A stretch of 61,530 bases of DNA from the NCBI GenBank assembly GCA_001687465.1, contig LVLI01000366.1, positions 1-61,530 on the forward strand. The letters are read 5' to 3'. Position numbers and translations under genes: made by a program. The notes beneath the pieces are model-generated. The model ran no database searches and was not told the DNA's origin. It saw only the letters and a list, made by a program, of their open reading frames with translations. How positions within the stretch are numbered: the first letter of the stretch is position 1; each line of letters opens with the position of its first letter. Positions 46,637-57,715 of this stretch are shown here, one piece after another. This DNA is from Halocafeteria seosinensis. Taxonomy: Eukaryota > Sar > Bigyra > Bicosoecida.

Positions 46637-46903
46637 ATGACCGAGAGACCCTTCCGCTCGCTCATCAAACACGAAGAGTTTTTGCTGTTAGGATGCCTCC
46701 TGATCTTTCTTGAAGAATCATGGGGGAGCGTAAGATTCGAAGACTACATGTATGAGATTACCGACGTGAAATGGGAAGACAGTGTCTGCAGACCAACTTC
46801 AAAGTCTTCATTTAAACTGAGTGTTCAGGAAGCGTTAGGATTTCTGCGAGCAACATACAAAGACAGTAAAAGTGTAACCATGTCTTACCTCCGCGGTCCG
46901 TAG
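46637..46903 (+). pseudogene. 5' fragment of a second ectodomain paralogue
   Basis: 88 codons start with a signal-like LLLGCLLIFLEESWGSVRFE and then DVKWEDSVCRPTS, matching VEVLLGSARFHESLVWEDNI in the intact gene. The frame ends after SMSYLRGP-like sequence and no downstream repeat unit follows. It may be a truncated gene or one whose later exons are gone. Its 3' end overlaps the next gene on the other strand by 19 bp. Confidence 0.5.
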
Positions 46904-47453
46904 GTATCACTGGGAGGTTCCACTTGCCAGCCACACCCACACTCCTGGCTCTCCAGTGGAGTTCCCACCCCAGCCTCTGGATCATGATTTCCACTGCATG
47001 CACTAGAAAAGTTATTGACATACACGTAAAGGAAGACAGAGTTCAACAATCTTCCCAACCTCGCGCCTCCATGGATGGTATTTCCGAAACGTGACAATTG
47101 CTGATCAAGCTGATCGTTTTCCTGAGTGGCGTTGAATAAACCAATTTCCGTGTCGCGATTTCGTCTGCATGCACTCATGGAAAGGCTTGAGCCTTTGATC
47201 ATACGACTGGCACACTTGAAGAGTTCAGCTACCTTACCTGTCACCCTCGCAAATCAACAAGCTGTCGGCCTTGTTCCCCTTCACGCAGAGTTCCGTTGAC
47301 GAACTGAAATAAGCAAAATCTCTTCGAGGTCCGTAGTGTGCTCCATAGTGATTCCCTAGCAGATAGAGAAACTTACGTAGGTAAACGCAATCCACGGTAA
47401 TCAGCAGGGACGCCACACTCATGTACAAAGTTCTCACATTGCCTACTACACAT
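46885..47453 (-). CDS. small Cys-rich protein, probably extracellular
   Basis: Exons complement(46885..47164, 47238..47303, 47377..47453) give 140 residues. Both introns are 73 nt with GTAAG donors, and the frame is kept across both. Cysteines cluster in MCSSRQCENFVHECGVPADY, ELCVKGNKADSLLICEGD and the C-terminal SACSGNHDPEAG and QECGCGW. This pattern fits a disulphide-bonded secreted domain. No signal peptide is seen at this start; the frame is open upstream to 47474, where an acceptor-like ATCCAG suggests a further 5' exon. I do not recognise the family. Confidence 0.55.
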
Positions 47454-48867
47454 GGTACCACACACAGCTGGATTTCATCCTAAACTCCAAATTAAATAAC
47501 TGATTTATGCATTTAACCGTATGCGCTACTAGAAGTCTTCGGAGTTGTTGCAATGTCAACTTGCATCTCGGTCAAGCGGCCAGCGAGTCGCAGCGACCGG
47601 CCACGGGACGCCCTGGACGTCCTGGACTCCTGGTGGGACGGCCGAGCCAAGACCCCTCGACACCCGGGACACACTTCCAAAACACCATAAACGGGGATGG
47701 ATATACACTGTATTATACAGGGAAGGCGGTCCCGGGTCAAACATTGGGTAGTCACTCCCGGGGCTCGAAATGAAGGCCAAACAGTTAAAAGATTTATAAG
47801 CTTTCCTAAGCAAGTCAATGGGTTTGTCGATTAGCGATTCTTCCAAAGAAGAGTCAAACTTGTATGTGAACACGCCATAATTTGTTGTACGTTAGATTGA
47901 GGTTTATGATATGAAGTCAGAAATAGTAGTACAATTGTAAAAAAAAGGAAGGAAAAAGATATGCTGTACATGTAACGGGCGGATACGCTCAAGAACTGGT
48001 TAAAACAACCTACTTCCACGTTTCCGCCTCTTTGCTCGGGCATATTGAACGCGGGATCGTGACCGCGCGCTCTTTACAACTTGACCAGGGATTTCCATTT
48101 GGTAGAAAGCAACAATGATAATGCATCATGCACCATCCATTCTGAACAAACAAGGTCTGCCAATATATTCGAAGCCGTAGACGCAACCTTCACCGAGAGA
48201 TGCGGAGCTACTTGTGGGATGCCGCCAGAAAAGCTTACAGGCTCGTGTACTTTGGAAGAACCATCAGTATACATTGCCATTGTTATGAGGACTTAATCAA
48301 GAGGATGCAAGCGACATGGTTTCCCTAGTGCAGCAATTCCCAGATTTCAGGAAGTGGCAGCTATGTTTAGGCAAACGAATGAAAGCACATTTGTTATACG
48401 CAGTGATGTCAACCAGAGGCAGAGGGTGGGCATAATCAAATGGTGTGTCAAGGTGACTCAAGGCCTCTTCTTGGCGTGATGAACATCCGTCACGTGACGT
48501 CATGTCATTGATGTCAACTTGTCAAGGATAACAGCCCTGAGCCTCCATGAGTCACCAGCGACGCCCAGCCAGCGTCTTCTCCCTTGCGCCCCCAGGATAT
48601 CATCTCGCAACTAAACAAACTCCCGTGCTTATCTTTCTTCGCCTCTGGAATCTACCACAAAAGGAATGATGAATTTTAGCTGTACGTAAAGAACGCCCAG
48701 AAGTTCCTAGGGACGAAGTTGCTCCGCGCTCGGCTCAAAGTCTTCAGCAAATTCCTAGGGGCTTACCGCTCAGTTTGGGGTGTCTCAAAATCAAGCTTCG
48801 GTAGCTTCACACCGTGAGCCTCCACGGCGTAATCACGCCCAAGTTCGCAGGTTTTGCCATCTTGGTA

Positions 48868-48985
48868 TACCTGTACTGTGGCTAAATGGTGGTGTATTAT
48901 GGCCTACTGGCTAAGTAGTACCAATTAGAGAATCTTCACATCGCGGAAGATCTTCTCAGGGCACCGCTGCATTGCTTACTCCTAC
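48868..48985 (+). repeat. hairpin-bearing dispersed element, copy C
   Basis: GGTGTATTATGGCCTACTGG then CTAAGTAGTACC, a stem ATCTTC, 8-nt loop ACATCGCG, GAAGAT, and then CAGGGCACCGCTGCATTGC. The outermost pair of the stem in copies A and B (G-C) is lost here, while six pairs remain. Confidence 0.7.
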
Positions 48986-49804
48986 CGCATCAAATCCTTC
49001 AAGCCTAGCCTTTTTGAGTCACAAGTTTTTGACCGTCTTGGGCCAACCTTATCTGCAGAGAGCAAGGTAGTGTAGGCAATGGGCGGCGGCTATCATTTGT
49101 CGGGCCTTCTCCACTCGCATCAGTACAGGCACTACCGTTGGGGGTTGTGCTGTCCCGTACCTCCGGAAACGTGGCCCGGTTCCACAGGCGACGTTCCCCA
49201 TGTAAGACATGTTAACAATCCATTCTGAATCCCCGACAGGGATCGGAAGGGGTCGGCTGTGTTAGTTCGGCTCCGTTACCGCGGGCGGGAGGAGATGTTG
49301 GAGAGCAGAATGTCCTCCATCAAAGAATTAAAAAATTAGCACTTCATAATATTAGCCATGCCATGCCTTCCTGAATCGATAGTATAAAAGAAGAGCCAAT
49401 GATAGTCTAAGGGCAAGTATCATGGAGGACTAAGTACGTTGACCACGTCGTGAAGGTCTGAGCTGTAATGTTTATTCTAGAAAGGAACAGAATCGATAGG
49501 AAGGGGTGACATATCCTGCGGTACTCTACCAGTGAGTGAAGGGACCTGTAGCTATCGAATATTTATATTTTCAATTCGGCGTATCTTACCGGAAGACGGC
49601 AGGGTGCAAACATTTGCCTGGAACGTAAAGTAGTTCGGTTGTAGTTCAGAAAGGATACGAGCACACTCGAGATGGATAGCATGAGTAAGCGGGTCAGATG
49701 TTTTAAGAACGTCACTTAACCTAGCACCTGTAGCCTCGCGGGCCCCAGATTGTGGATACATGTAATCTCCACCGCCCCACGGATGCCTCTTGTCCTGGAC
49801 GAAG

Positions 49805-49828
49805 CCCTAGCCTGGCTAGGGCCAGGCT
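49805..49828. repeat. overlapping perfect palindromes
   Basis: CCCTAGCCTGGCTAGGG pairs eight bases around one T. The overlapping AGCCTGGCTAGGGCCAGGCT pairs eight bases around TAGG. Only one stem can form at a time, so it could switch between two hairpins. Confidence 0.7.
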
Positions 49829-51049
49829 GAGCAGGCTCCTTGAAGAGCGCGATGTGCTACCTGTAGACCTGTAGGGGTAGGGCGAGGCACAAATTGTACT
49901 TTGTGTGGGGTTATTAAAAAATTTGGAAGTACAATCGGATTTAGTGAGGGGTCAACATCGAAAAATGCGAGGAATTCACTAATTCTTCAGAAGATTGTGG
50001 CTGAGACAAGAAAATACCTGTAATGCATTGCATTCAGACTCTTTGGCCGGTAGATATACCGACAATGCGCCTATTTATGGAGACATGTATTTCGCGATAA
50101 AATGTCGAAAGAGAGTGCGAATCTGGGGCGGGAGTCCCGTTGTTTCCTCGTGATGACAGATATCGTAAAGCACGTTTTACAAAACCTGATGACAACAGAA
50201 TAAGCGAACCGTGGAAGTATCTGGTCAACAGCCAGCAGATACTCGCCGAGACTCTGTAGTTGTGTTCTAATTACTCCTGCTACTCGCGTAAAGGCCAGTT
50301 AGTGCGCACTTGGCGACCTGATCAATCCTCTGTTCATATCTTCCTCGACGCTATATGTTATCCCGGCAGGCCACACACTGCACACGACATGGCTCTCATG
50401 ATGTACTTTGTTGTGCACTATCCATTAAAAGCGCCCCGTAAGCGTCTGCATATCATGGAATTCATGGTTGCACCCCGGATGCTTCCGATGTCGCCTGGGG
50501 GATCGGAAGGATTCGTCGGTTAGGCCTGCATCAACATCACTCTGAATAATGACACAAGTTTCATACACATCATACATTAGGACAATACCAATATGGTGGT
50601 GTATTCAGAATTTGCCTTACTTTTTGACCTGCGGTGGTGACCTTCACATCTCGAAGCTGCCGTAGGTCCGTTTTCCCGCACCCCCAGTGGGGACGGGTTA
50701 GGGGGTAACTTAGGGCTGCCCGTAATAGCTTACCACTTCTTAGTGGCTGCCAGAGTCCCACGGTGACGTCGCTAGAAAAAATAAAAATAAGTGAAGCTAG
50801 CAGTTTGGCGTGGGCGTGCTCAGCTGATGACGGTGCAATGGTGATTATTGTTCTCGTTGGCGCGATTTCCTTTGAGCCTGACCTATGATGATATCCGTAG
50901 GGACCATATGTGGATATAGGCATAGTTGTACAAATTTCCATGATTATCGCTTTGTTGATGTATCTTTCAGAGTCGCCGAACCTCTCATTACGATACATGC
51001 ATTAGCGCGGAATGGTCGTACTGTCAAACAATGGGTGTATCATCATGCC

Positions 51050-52009
51050 ATGGCACTCAAGATGCACCTGTAAGCTGAGACAAAAGGTTTGTCCAGGCAA
51101 TGCCAGCAGCTGAAGCAACAGACTACTGTACTGGTGGATGTATTTCGGAGTGATGACGCTGATGTTCACTGTCCTTAATATCAGAGGGAACACCTCAGAA
51201 TTCAGGCGTTTCATGAAGTCTCCAAGTGCGACATACGAGAACAAAACGAAAACCAAGAGTAACCACTTGGTCATGTCAACTGTAGTCAACTACGATTTCA
51301 GCCGCTATTTGTCTTTAATTACAACTCTTCGACGCCATTGTGATGTGATCCGATTTACGAGGGAAAATGATACGCTTGTGGAACAGTTCGTCAGGAGGTG
51401 CTACGGGGATTTGATCAGACTTGTTCGACTGGAGAGGGTAATCACATCCGGTGCACAGATAGATATATTGCTTGTAAGTACAGTAAATACTGTCAAGGAT
51501 ACCTGTTGTGCTTTGCTGCTGATTTTCGTGATGTATTCTTCCAGGACGACCCATTCAAACTGGTTCCCAAGACCTACGATCTCGTGATGGAGGAAGAGAA
51601 TACCCCGATTGCGCAAACGAAGAGCAACCCACAATGGCTAACATCTTGTTGGGGTCAAGAATCGTGGCTAAAGTTTCCAATATGCCTCCAGTCTGTTCCG
51701 GTACCATATATGGAACTCCGTATGGATTCAAAGTCTGGAAAGCCAATGATTTCAGAAATGGAAAACTCGGCTAAAAAGAAGTGTATTGCGCGTGACCAGG
51801 GACATCTGATCTATCTCTTGCACACAAATGCTTTTCCGTTCCCAGTATTTAAGAAAACGAGAGGATATGGGTCAGTCAATACTCGGTACTGGAATGGGAA
51901 GGTGGCCAATGTGGATACCCCATCATCAGTACTTCATATGTATGATCGCTCTAGATGGATTCAAACTCTGGGAGATAGGCTTTCTCTCCCCGAGATACAG
52001 GTGGAATAA
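51050..52009 (+). CDS. type II membrane glycosyltransferase-like protein
   Basis: Exons 51050..51069, 51116..51397 and 51463..52009 give 282 residues. The first splice creates a signal anchor (LNRLLYWWMYFGVMTLMFTV), and the second restores FVRRYIACKYSKYCQGYLLC. The core LLCFAADFRDVFFQDDPFKL is the nucleotide-sugar binding DxD-like motif region (D-F-R-D-V-F-F-Q-D-D-P-F) seen in several eukaryotic transferase families. WLTSCWGQESWL follows. I expect a Golgi-lumen enzyme making surface glycans. The donor and acceptor sugars are unknown. The 46-nt first intron has a weak acceptor, so the N-terminus is less sure than the core. It converges with the epimerase/transferase gene. Confidence 0.7.
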
Positions 52010-52592
52010 AGTGCTCGATAGATTATAGACGGTTTTATCTGGACCTGTACACATGTGGAGGGATTTGTTAGCTATTCTGATGCGGCGCGAAAGGGAAATA
52101 TGGAACTGGTCGCGCATCACATCCACTAAATCTAGTGCAGTGCCGCCGGTGCGCCGGTCATCAGAATTCTTACCGCAGCTTCCCGTGTGGGTGTACTAAT
52201 GGTGAATGCCTTCAGTAATGCTGTCTTCTTCCCCGGAGGTCGTTCGTGAGGCCTTGATCGGCTTTCCAAGTATCCCGACGCGAGAACGCAGTGTAAACTT
52301 GGTTGGGGAAGCTGTCAAATGGTTACTGATCGTATAGCTAGGGAGACGACACCGAACAAAAACACTGCGATGCACTAAGTGAAAATACTATAGTTGGCAA
52401 CAAAGCAAAGCTGCTGACACCTAGCCAAAAGCACTAAGAGCAAACCGTGGCGCAAATTCATGGTTACGAACACGGCTTCGTATGACCCCTTCTTCAAACA
52501 GATCCTTGCCGCATAATTTCTGTACACCTCGTAACCGAACTTCCGCGTCTATGGTGATGCCACCATTGGAAACCTAAAATTTCTTAGAAAGA
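52010..52592. other. convergent intergenic gap
   Basis: Between the stops of two glycan genes. It contains GGTCATCAGAATTCTTACCG (52157-52176), which recurs at 22000 (minus) and in part at 22752. Confidence 0.5.
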
Positions 52593-54573
52593 TCATCTTT
52601 TGTGAATTATGTAAACGTTTTTTGCCTTGCGTTCGAACTTCTTGTACCTACTGTGAAGCGGGTATCCAGTTACTAAGCGTGTAGAAAAGTTGCCGTACGC
52701 CACGTAGTTCACCACAGGCATGTTGCAATTCTCTTTCGGGTTGAACTTTGGAAAATGCGCGATCGCGTAAAGCAAGAATTCCCTGAACGTGTTCCAACTG
52801 CCGCCGATTATACCCGCATTCAATAATACTCTGCCTTTAGGATGTATCACTGCATTTCTTTGGCTTTTGCTGAAACGACACCGACGAAAACGCTGCCTCA
52901 TCCAAGTGCTTTTCGCTACTCGTCTATTCTCACTTCCAATCAACAGCTTTGAATGATCTTGCTGCTCAAGAAATATGAACGGATCTCGGGGGAACATCAC
53001 ATCAAAGAGGTCACATGCAAGGACGTAGCTAGGATGACTAACCCATTCAAGTTCAACGCGCTTCATGAAGCGTTGATAGTAGAAAAATCGTCTATCGTTG
53101 TTAGAGGTGTACAATGCGACATCGTCATCTATGCCGCCTAGTTCACTAACATGAATGAATATGAAACGCGATGTCTCGTACTTGTTTCGGAAAGTAGAGC
53201 TGAGGCCGTCGTGGAAGATGTAGGCTTGAATGTCAAGGCGATGGATGCTGTTGTAGAACTTCGCTATATTCTTGAAGCTGCCGTTGACCGAATATTTCTT
53301 GCGTCGCCGCTGCGGGTCCTTCAGCAACACAAGATATGTCGAGAAAACTACTCCCGAGGGGGAATGGAAGTCCTCGAACCACTGAATGAATGTCTTACAA
53401 TCCTCGGGAAAGTTACTTGACACGTCAAGTGACGTGCTACTCCTCTTAGAGGTATTTTGAACAATAACATCCTCCGGATGTATCCGCGGCTTACGAAGAA
53501 ACTTCGCCAGAATTTCTATAACCCTCTCTTTTTGAACAATGTGTCCGCTACCAACATCAACAGCCGAAGTGTACCGAAAGTGGTCATGATTAGGCTCACC
53601 AACAAATTGGCTCACCGTATTAGCAAAGTCGTCAGCATGTACGAAATCAGCAGTTAGAAAATGCACTTTCCCAGTAACTTCAAAGCCGGAAATAAGCTTA
53701 CTCAGTTTATACATAGGCGACAGTGGAGAGCAGAAGCTACCAAAAAATATTAAACGTTCTCACTGCCACAGAGATGACGCCATATTGCCTAAAAAACACC
53801 GTCGCCAAAGCTTCTTTCTTCTGAAAGTGGGTTAGAAATTGATTCTCTGTATAGCTCGGAGTTACTGCACCACTTAGCATTGACGTTGACAAATACAACA
53901 AAGGTATAACATTATTGCTTCTTCCTTGAGCAAGAGCGGTAGCGTTTAGCATACGCTGATGGCACTGACCGTTTCGCTCCAAATACGAGTTAAGCTCGGC
54001 AACTTCTTGTGACGGGACGTCTACAGCATCAGTAAGGTCAAGGACATAAGCCGTGTCGTCCGTAACGAGTTTCCTTGTAACAGTTGGATCGCAGACGTCG
54101 ATTTCGCGAACGGAGATGGAATTGTTGTGAAACAATACCCGCGCACGATATCTCTTCAACGCAACAGTATCCTCCATCGATTCTTTGAAGTCGTCAACCG
54201 CTATGATGTGAGCATGCTCCCGCCTCTGCAGTATCCTAGTGATATGAAACCCACTGAACGTTGCAGCTCCTACGACCAGAATCGAGCTATTGGGAGGTAG
54301 CTTTGTTATTCTGCCGCTGCTGTTTCCAACTACGGCTCTCATCCCTGTACCTCTGCGTTCTCTACTCCCTGAACCAGCACTTGCAGGCTTATGCTGCCTT
54401 TCCAGGGATTGTACGCCGTTTACATCGTTGACCCACAACTTTCTGGAAAACGCATAGCGGGATGCACGTATAGCCGACATGACTGAACTGACTCGTGCAA
54501 CTTACGCCAAAGCGGCAGTCGTTAGCAGCAGCAGCAGCCCGGACAGTCCTAGTGAGTGACAACTGCACCTCAT
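52593..54573 (-). CDS. epimerase-like/glycosyltransferase fusion with a one-base frameshift
   Basis: Exon 1 (54506..54573) encodes a signal peptide (MRCSCHSLGLSGLLLLLTTA). After a 63-nt intron, exon 2 runs from 54442 to 52593 but changes frame at a T6 run (plus-strand A6, 53742-53747). Five T would give a continuous frame: TFNIF then GSFCSPLSPMYKL. The N-half is a nucleotide-sugar epimerase/dehydratase fold: LVVGAATFSGFHITRIL, LYLSTSMLSG, FLTADFVHADDFANT. The glycine motif lacks its second Gly and the YxxxK tyrosine seems replaced by His (THFQKKEA), so this half may not be catalytic. The C-half is transferase-like: VLACDLFDVMFPRDPFIFLE and RVLLNAGIIGGSWNTF. The total would be about 640 residues. 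It could be a sequencing error or a recent pseudogene. Confidence 0.7.
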
Positions 54574-55846
54574 GCCATAAGTACACACAAGCCTGGGTCC
54601 CCAGATTCTCTTAGTAGGCGAGACTTTTGAAACAGTTGTGCAATTGAATAAATTACGTTCTGTACCTTTGAAGCAATAAGTGTTACAGTTGGAGAGATTT
54701 TCCAGCAAGAGCGAGGTAGCGGCCAGAATGCCCAGTGCCACTCCCGGGCCGAGGTACTACCGTTGGGAATGTGGTCGACGACTACCACTGGTCGTTCGAC
54801 GATGGTGACGGTCAGGTGACCCGATGCCCGAAAGTGCCCGTCGAGACGGGACGCACTGCCACCTGTAGGCCAGGGTGTCAATCTGCATTGCAAGCTTCGG
54901 TCTGTAGTAGCCGTCTCAGACCGTCTGATGGATTCCGGTTTGAGTTTCCACTCTCCTTAGGGGAGGAGTCCTCCTGGGGAGTGGAAGACGAATGATCACA
55001 TCGCCCTGAATATTGGTCATAGAAGTCCTATCCGTCCATTACAGGAAATCAGCTTCATTTATTTTCAAAAGGATGATTGCACACACACACATTTTACAGT
55101 CCAAGAAGCTGTCATGGGTAGAGTAGGCTACCAGCTACCAGGTCACCAGGTCCTGTGTTGCAGCATCGGGACGGGTTGCCTCTTCCTGAGAGGTAGCATG
55201 CAGCAGAACATGAATACACGGAGATCACATAAGGAAGAACAAGAATCAAAGAGTATGTCAGGCGCCGAAAGCTACAATGTATGTAGTGAGTGATGAAAAA
55301 CCATATTGAATCAATGTTGAATTTATACCGATTCTGCTCAAAGTTCGTAGCGCAGAGCAGTTAAGAAAATCACTACACGTGTACTCGTCCCCACTTATAA
55401 GCGAATCGGTGTTGACACACTTGCCATACGATGATTCCACCCAACATCCCGCGTGACCCCACGTTGTGGCACATCCTGCGTCCGTGCATTGTATTTATCC
55501 TACAATATATTGTGCCAGGCATATATTGCGGAGCCAGGCGGACCCATACTTCCTGGTCCGGCATACAAGTGGATATCCATAACCACGTTGTTCACTTCCT
55601 CTTCCGGTCCTCTCCTTCCAGGTGCTTGCAGTCCGTCCAGTCGTAGCGTTGGCCTCCGTCCAATGACGATCTGACTGGGTTCTTTTGAAGTAATCTGACT
55701 TCCCAAGCTTTGACGGTGGTTTGCAAAATGATTGAATCGTATACACCTACACGAGTTTATGTAGGACCATCCTGCTGTTGTAAACTAGGATTCCTTCGGT
55801 AGCAGTGATACCAACACGTACGTTTGACTCTCCCGTACAATTCTGA
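54574..55846. other. gene-poor stretch between the two minus-strand glycan genes
   Basis: 1.27 kb. No gene is supported. It holds a nested palindrome (54946-54986), a CACACACACACA tract at 55080-55091, and on the minus strand a short Gly/Pro-rich run (GPGSMGPPGSA near 55530-55560) that hints at a collagen-like remnant. Confidence 0.5.
54946..54986. repeat. nested inverted repeats
   Basis: TTCCACTCTCC and GGGGAGTGGAA pair at 10 of 11 positions around an inner GGAGGAGTCCTCC palindrome. Confidence 0.65.
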
Positions 55847-57715
55847 TTAATGTTCTGATAGCGCCTTGCTCACCATTGCTGCTCTAACAGATAACAGCTT
55901 TTGAGAGAACTCGTACAAATTTTGGTCCAGCAAGTTCAATGCAATCGCTTCTGACTTCGTGGCGGCGCTTGCGTACCATTTGATTTTGTCAGCACCGTGC
56001 CGTTGGGTGTGTTTGGAGACTAAGTCGGTTGCCACCCGAACCAAACGACACCACCCAAGAGATATCCCTGCGGCTCCAATGTAGCCGCATTCTTTGGGAG
56101 TGTTATACTGACAGCTTATAGAGAGCTTCTTGCACCTCGAGTCGTCAGAAAAAGTTCCATTTCGTTTATAGAGAAATGAATCTTGAGTAATCCTTGTACC
56201 GGGGAAATGTTGCCCGTCCCAGGTTACCGCCGGGCGCCAATCAATGGAATACAAGAACACGGCGACACTTTCTCCTAGGCGCTCCGACAAAATAAATGCA
56301 GGATTGCGAAGAAGCTGGTATTTTGCTTCCTTTAAGGCAGCCGCCGCCCAAGAAGTGTAAACATTACTTACTCTGTCTGTTCTTGACCACTCGGAGCACT
56401 CCTCTCCCTTCACACAAAAGACGTTTGGCAAGTCCCCAGAGTGCAAGCCTTCACTCGTTGTATTGGCTGATTCTAATTTTGGTTCCGCCACAAGACCGCT
56501 TAGCATCTTTACTTGTCGGTTTCGCATGCCATAAGCATGACTAGGTTCACGCATGAAGTCTCGAAATATCTCGTTCCTCTTGGAAGAACGCATTGAGAAA
56601 ACACCTCGAAACAATTTCTTGAACCTTTTCTCCAATTTGTAATCCCACGCTTTCTTCAATTTTGCAACGTATTTAAACTCGCTCTGAGCTCGTGGGACTG
56701 GATGCCTCAACAGAGGAAGTAAGCGAACCTGTTCGGGACTACGTTTCTCCATCTCTACCAGAATACCGTATACGTCACGGATATGCATATGACACCGGCG
56801 CCAGTACTTACATGACTCACATCCGGTAATAGAGAGGTAACCTGATCCCAGCTTTCCTTCGCCCTCGGCCGAAGGCCTTTCAAATGAGAACTGGGGATGG
56901 AGCGATCCTTTGTACCAAGGCGCTACAGCAGTGTGATTATAGGAAGGAAACCTGTACTGGTGATAAAACAATGAAACTTTCGGTAGCTTTTTCCTCAAGG
57001 ATGAAGGAGTTTTCGTGACGACAGTGCGGAATGATGGGTCAGAAACTATCTCCACCTCGCTCCAATTTGGTGGCCGTATTTCGCGAGGATCTCTCATGAA
57101 TATCTCCTTCTTCCGACTTGGCATACTATTGACTACTCTTTGTATCTCCGCGGGCTGTGGGACAAACGAAGCACCTAGAGCCGTTTTCTTTTTACACTTC
57201 TTTCGTCCCCAACTGCTTAAGAGCGACGACAGCAACGTCGTCACGGTTTTACTGGCTGATTTCTGCACTCGGACCAGTGCAACCCATTCGTGTGGTTGAA
57301 TAACTCGCGGCCAATTTGCGATAAACTGCCCATCAATGGTGTCGGTCAGGCTACACTGATGAGTATCTGGACAACTCTCTAGAAATTCCACAGCAGGGTT
57401 TACGGCGGTTTCCGAGCTAGGTAGCCCTGTGATGGGACTCTCGGGTACAGTTGGTGCGCCAAATACAGAAGCACTACATTGCCCCTTGCAAGTTTCAGTC
57501 TCTGGCACTCTCACCTTACGCTGGTCCATACTGTGCGATGTCACATTTGTACCGCCTTGGTCCTTGTTCATATGTTTGGATGCTCTTCTCCATGCCCATG
57601 GTATTGACGGAGTAGAGTCCCGATACCGGATTCTATATGCTATCACACAGACGATAGTTGAGAGCAACATACAAAGCAATAAAGTTCGATGTCTTCGACT
57701 CATCTGCACCGGCAT
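55847..57715 (-). CDS. type II membrane sulfotransferase
   Basis: One exon, 622 residues from the ATG at 57715; the open frame extends a little further up without an ATG. A short basic N-terminus precedes a signal anchor (TLLLCMLLSTIVCVIAYRI). The 5'-phosphosulphate loop is VALVRVQKSASKTVTTLL at about residue 150 and the 3'-phosphate motif is LPLLRHPVPRAQSEFKYV at about 335. Their spacing and form fit the Golgi sulfotransferases of the heparan-sulphate 2-O/6-O type superfamily, which transfer sulphate from PAPS to glycans. The region after residue 440 has paired cysteines (CKKLSISCQY, ECGYIG). It lies next to the epimerase-transferase gene on the same strand, which suggests a shared surface-glycan pathway. 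The acceptor is unknown. Confidence 0.8.
   Translation of the reverse strand: MPVQMSRRHRTLLLCMLLSTIVCVIAYRIRYRDSTPSIPWAWRRASKHMNKDQGGTNVTSHSMDQRKVRVPETETCKGQCSASVFGAPTVPESPITGLPSSETAVNPAVEFLESCPDTHQCSLTDTIDGQFIANWPRVIQPHEWVALVRVQKSASKTVTTLLSSLLSSWGRKKCKKKTALGASFVPQPAEIQRVVNSMPSRKKEIFMRDPREIRPPNWSEVEIVSDPSFRTVVTKTPSSLRKKLPKVSLFYHQYRFPSYNHTAVAPWYKGSLHPQFSFERPSAEGEGKLGSGYLSITGCESCKYWRRCHMHIRDVYGILVEMEKRSPEQVRLLPLLRHPVPRAQSEFKYVAKLKKAWDYKLEKRFKKLFRGVFSMRSSKRNEIFRDFMREPSHAYGMRNRQVKMLSGLVAEPKLESANTTSEGLHSGDLPNVFCVKGEECSEWSRTDRVSNVYTSWAAAALKEAKYQLLRNPAFILSERLGESVAVFLYSIDWRPAVTWDGQHFPGTRITQDSFLYKRNGTFSDDSRCKKLSISCQYNTPKECGYIGAAGISLGWCRLVRVATDLVSKHTQRHGADKIKWYASAATKSEAIALNLLDQNLYEFSQKLLSVRAAMVSKALSEH

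Larger units (their letters stand above)
47476..51049. other. gene-poor stretch with repeats
   Basis: 3.6 kb without a gene I can support. A Gly/Pro/Arg-rich patch at 47580-47650 reads as a short collagen-like run on either strand but breaks quickly. A hairpin element copy lies at 48868-48985 and a compact palindrome at 49805-49828. The frame at 48081-48296 (plus) has several cysteines (ERCGATCGMPPEKLTGSC) and might be an old exon. Confidence 0.5.

Noticed and set aside
51002-51289. Minus-strand frame with a signal-like start (MTKWLLLVFVLFSYVALGDF)
   Set aside because: It lies opposite the glycosyltransferase exon whose splice sites and transferase motif are coherent. The hydrophobic run is likely the complement of that coding sequence.
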